From Aminobacter anthyllidis (GTDB taxonomy: Bacteria > Pseudomonadota > Alphaproteobacteria > Rhizobiales > Rhizobiaceae): DNA of 64,000 bases. Where the stretch lies: positions 62,001 through 126,000 of the forward strand of contig NZ_JAFLWW010000011.1 of the NCBI RefSeq assembly GCF_018555685.1, in the 5' to 3' direction. The notes under the pieces were generated by a model. It saw nothing but the letters and a program-made list of their open reading frames with translations. It was not told the DNA's origin and did not search any database. Made by a program: the position numbers and the translations under genes. Positions within the stretch are counted from its first letter, which is position 1; each line of letters begins with the position of its first letter. Positions 62,417 to 64,000 of this stretch are shown in pieces.

Positions 62417-63655
62417 TTAAAGGTTGAATGCGACCACGAAGGGAACGCCGAACAACCGGGCCCAGGATGCAGCGTTGGCTTTCTGGATTGCGACAATTGA
62501 AGTGCCAGCCGTCCACCAGCCATTGCCGGCGGCGATGACAACTTCCGGCGAATACTGCATCGACTGCAGGATGGGCCAGAAGATGAGCTGCTCGTAGCAG
62601 ATCAACACGGCAATCCTTCGACCTCCCAGCTCGGCCACAGGATTAGCAAAGAAGTGCGCCCGCGCTCCTCCGCCCTGATCCGTCCATGCAAGCCAAGGCT
62701 GCCACATCGAGACCGGAACCGGCATGCGCTCTCGATAAAGGACGTGAGCACGCTCGGCCGATATTGCGACCATCACATTGTCGTAGCCTTGCGCATCGAC
62801 CATTGTCGCTCCAGCGACTACGGAAACATCGCTGCCATCCAGCCCTGCGCGCCAGAGCCGCTCTATAGTAGGGGTCCAGATGCCGAGCGCGCTTTCGGGA
62901 AGAATGATGACACGGCTTCCCTCGCGCGCTTTCAGCCGGACCCTTGCGATCAAGTCACTGTGGCGGTCGAGCGAGCCGTCCCGCCCCAAGCTTTGTCCCA
63001 GTTCGAGATCGACGCCCTTCCACCCATTCGGTGGGGCGGGATGCGTCCATGTAGCGGCGGACCAGAACCAGAACGCCCCCAGGGCGATGGCGGCAGCTGG
63101 CCAGAACCGCGATGTCATCATCGCGAGGCCAGCGGCCGCCCCAGAGAGGCCCCACCATCCCCACCCCGGAAACAGAACACCCGCCGCCGTCAACGGATGT
63201 GCCCACCCGATGATGCCGAAGGGCGGCAGCCCCATCAGCACCGCCGCCACCAGATAGCGCACCGACCTCGCACGTCCCCGCTGCCCAGTCCACACCGCCG
63301 CATGCACGCCAATGAAAGAGAACGAAGCGACGATCCAAAGTAACAGGCCGGGCCAGAGATCGGATGCATAGTAGGTGGCAACGCCTTGCGGTAGACCACG
63401 CGAGGCTGCGAGGAAATATCCTAGCGATACCTGAGCCGCATTTAGGCGAGACGGCGACCAGGCCCATAGCGCCGGAAAGGCAAAGGCGAGCGGCAAGGTC
63501 AGCAGATTGCCGCTCCATGCGACACCACCGACTAACACTGCAGCCACTATCAGCGTAACGCCACGCAAAACGTCAGGGATAGAAGGTGGTGATGATCGGA
63601 CTGGCGCGGCCGAGGAGGCCGGCTGCGGGGATCGGCCCGAAGTATCGAGAGTCAT
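62417..63655 (-). CDS. traB: conjugal transfer protein TraB (nitrilase/Lnt-like)
   Basis: A 412-residue protein. The N-terminal half has several membrane helices. The C-terminal half is nitrilase-superfamily-like: VIILPESALGIW (Glu), SVVAGATMVDAQG, IAVLICYEQLIFWPIL (Cys) and GNGWWTAGTSIVAIQKANAA. This is the architecture of Ti-plasmid TraB. ATG 63655 overlaps the preceding traF gene by 83 bp. It supports mating-pair or transfer efficiency in rhizobial plasmids. Confidence 0.85.
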   Translation of the reverse strand: MTLDTSGRSPQPASSAAPVRSSPPSIPDVLRGVTLIVAAVLVGGVAWSGNLLTLPLAFAFPALWAWSPSRLNAAQVSLGYFLAASRGLPQGVATYYASDLWPGLLLWIVASFSFIGVHAAVWTGQRGRARSVRYLVAAVLMGLPPFGIIGWAHPLTAAGVLFPGWGWWGLSGAAAGLAMMTSRFWPAAAIALGAFWFWSAATWTHPAPPNGWKGVDLELGQSLGRDGSLDRHSDLIARVRLKAREGSRVIILPESALGIWTPTIERLWRAGLDGSDVSVVAGATMVDAQGYDNVMVAISAERAHVLYRERMPVPVSMWQPWLAWTDQGGGARAHFFANPVAELGGRRIAVLICYEQLIFWPILQSMQYSPEVVIAAGNGWWTAGTSIVAIQKANAASWARLFGVPFVVAFNL

Positions 63656-64000
63656 ATGAGTTCGCCATGGATGAGTGGAGGAAGAGGTAGCCGGGCGGCA
63701 CGGTGCCCCCGCCAAAGGCGGTAATTGCCCTACCCTGGCCGTCCTTGTGACGGATGCGCGATGCAGCAAGCGGCCTGCCATCGATGATCACATCCTCGCC
63801 GATCCGGACGCGCTGGCCAGGAACGGCCACGATGGTCTTGAGCAGCGGCGCCAGGCCGCCGGGGCAAAGGCCGCGGCGTAGATAGCCACGATCGAACGCA
63901 TCCTTGAACACCCCTGCGGCCGGAAGGCAGATGAAGACCACGTCTCCAATGGACACAGGGCGTTCCATCGCCTCGATGCGCCAGAGACCGATTGCCGCGC
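63573..64000 (-). CDS. traF: conjugal transfer protein TraF, S26-type peptidase (partial, runs off the window)
   Basis: The frame is open to the window edge: residues AAIGLWRIEAMERPVSIGDV precede the first internal Met, matching the TraF pattern LGLWRI...VGD, so the true start lies beyond 64000. Visible elements are LLKTIVAVPGQRV with the catalytic Lys, LFLHSSMANSYDSRYFGPIP and AAGLLGRASPI, typical of TraF of Ti/Sym plasmids. This peptidase matures and cyclises conjugative pilin. The catalytic Ser region lies upstream, outside the window. Confidence 0.85.
   Translation of the reverse strand, partial: AAIGLWRIEAMERPVSIGDVVFICLPAAGVFKDAFDRGYLRRGLCPGGLAPLLKTIVAVPGQRVRIGEDVIIDGRPLAASRIRHKDGQGRAITAFGGGTVPPGYLFLHSSMANSYDSRYFGPIPAAGLLGRASPIITTFYP

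Noticed and set aside
1-64000. tRNA, rRNA or CRISPR loci
   Set aside because: I saw no cloverleaf-like segments with conserved TTCGA arms, no rRNA-like blocks and no regular direct-repeat arrays. Without a covariance-model scan this is a reading, not proof.

Overview
The window (roughly 60% GC by eye) looks like an accessory replicon or island of a Hyphomicrobiales alphaproteobacterium of the Mesorhizobium/Aminobacter/Rhizobium kind. The evidence is an ExoY/ExoF-type exopolysaccharide locus, an HWE/HisKA_2-type kinase, rhizobial insertion sequences, and Ti/Sym-plasmid-type traF-traB at the right edge. These assignments come from reading protein motifs; no database search was possible.

Layout. 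1-17.8 kb: an exopolysaccharide locus. It holds an alkaline-phosphatase-superfamily protein, a secreted RTX polysaccharide-active protein, a co-polymerase / outer-membrane export / P-loop ATPase trio with start-stop overlaps, glycosyltransferases of families 2 and 4, a hexapeptide acyltransferase, a Wzx flippase, a Wzy polymerase, an AsnB-like amidotransferase, a VanZ-like protein, a small two-helix membrane protein and an ExoY-type priming transferase. 18-24 kb: a decaying patch with a frameshifted Fic gene, a 5'-truncated LuxR regulator, a cold-shock gene with a textbook terminator, small hypothetical genes, and a response regulator beside a histidine kinase that lost its G1 box. 24.1-27.6 kb: a response regulator / kinase / secreted glycosidase-like operon. 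27.9-29.2 kb: a PLP-dependent sulfur amino acid enzyme.

29.7-33.5 kb: nested mobile elements. An intact 2,448-bp IS1202-group element, carrying a transposase and a convergent second gene, has 5-bp TTTGA repeats and lies exactly next to a 28-bp XerC/XerD-site-like sequence. It sits against the left tip of an older relative, which an IS30-family element has split and an internal deletion has shortened.

33.6-46.3 kb: a catabolic island. A nucleoside-type BMP/ABC importer and two nucleoside hydrolases accompany an enamidase-like amidohydrolase, an isochorismatase-fold hydrolase, two adjacent 'amino acid synthesis' (DUF1185) paralogues, an SDR, an epimerase and a MarR regulator. A shared 15-nt motif, TATGACCACCAACAA, lies at two of the promoters. 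The set suggests uptake, deglycosylation and ring opening of a modified or N-heterocyclic nucleoside.

46.6-61.6 kb: a second catabolic and regulatory block. It holds an SMP-30-like propeller, LysR, thiolase, a flavin-dependent halogenase-like oxidoreductase behind an AT-rich promoter region, a LysE exporter, an acyl-CoA ligase, an AcoR-type sigma-54 activator, a class B flavin monooxygenase with a consensus sigma-54 promoter and TGTTGCAACA upstream sites, an AcoR-like regulator lacking the AAA+ domain, an aldehyde dehydrogenase and DUF779. The logic fits inducible ketone or aldehyde oxidation feeding acyl-CoA metabolism. 62.4-64 kb: traB and a partial traF that runs off the window.
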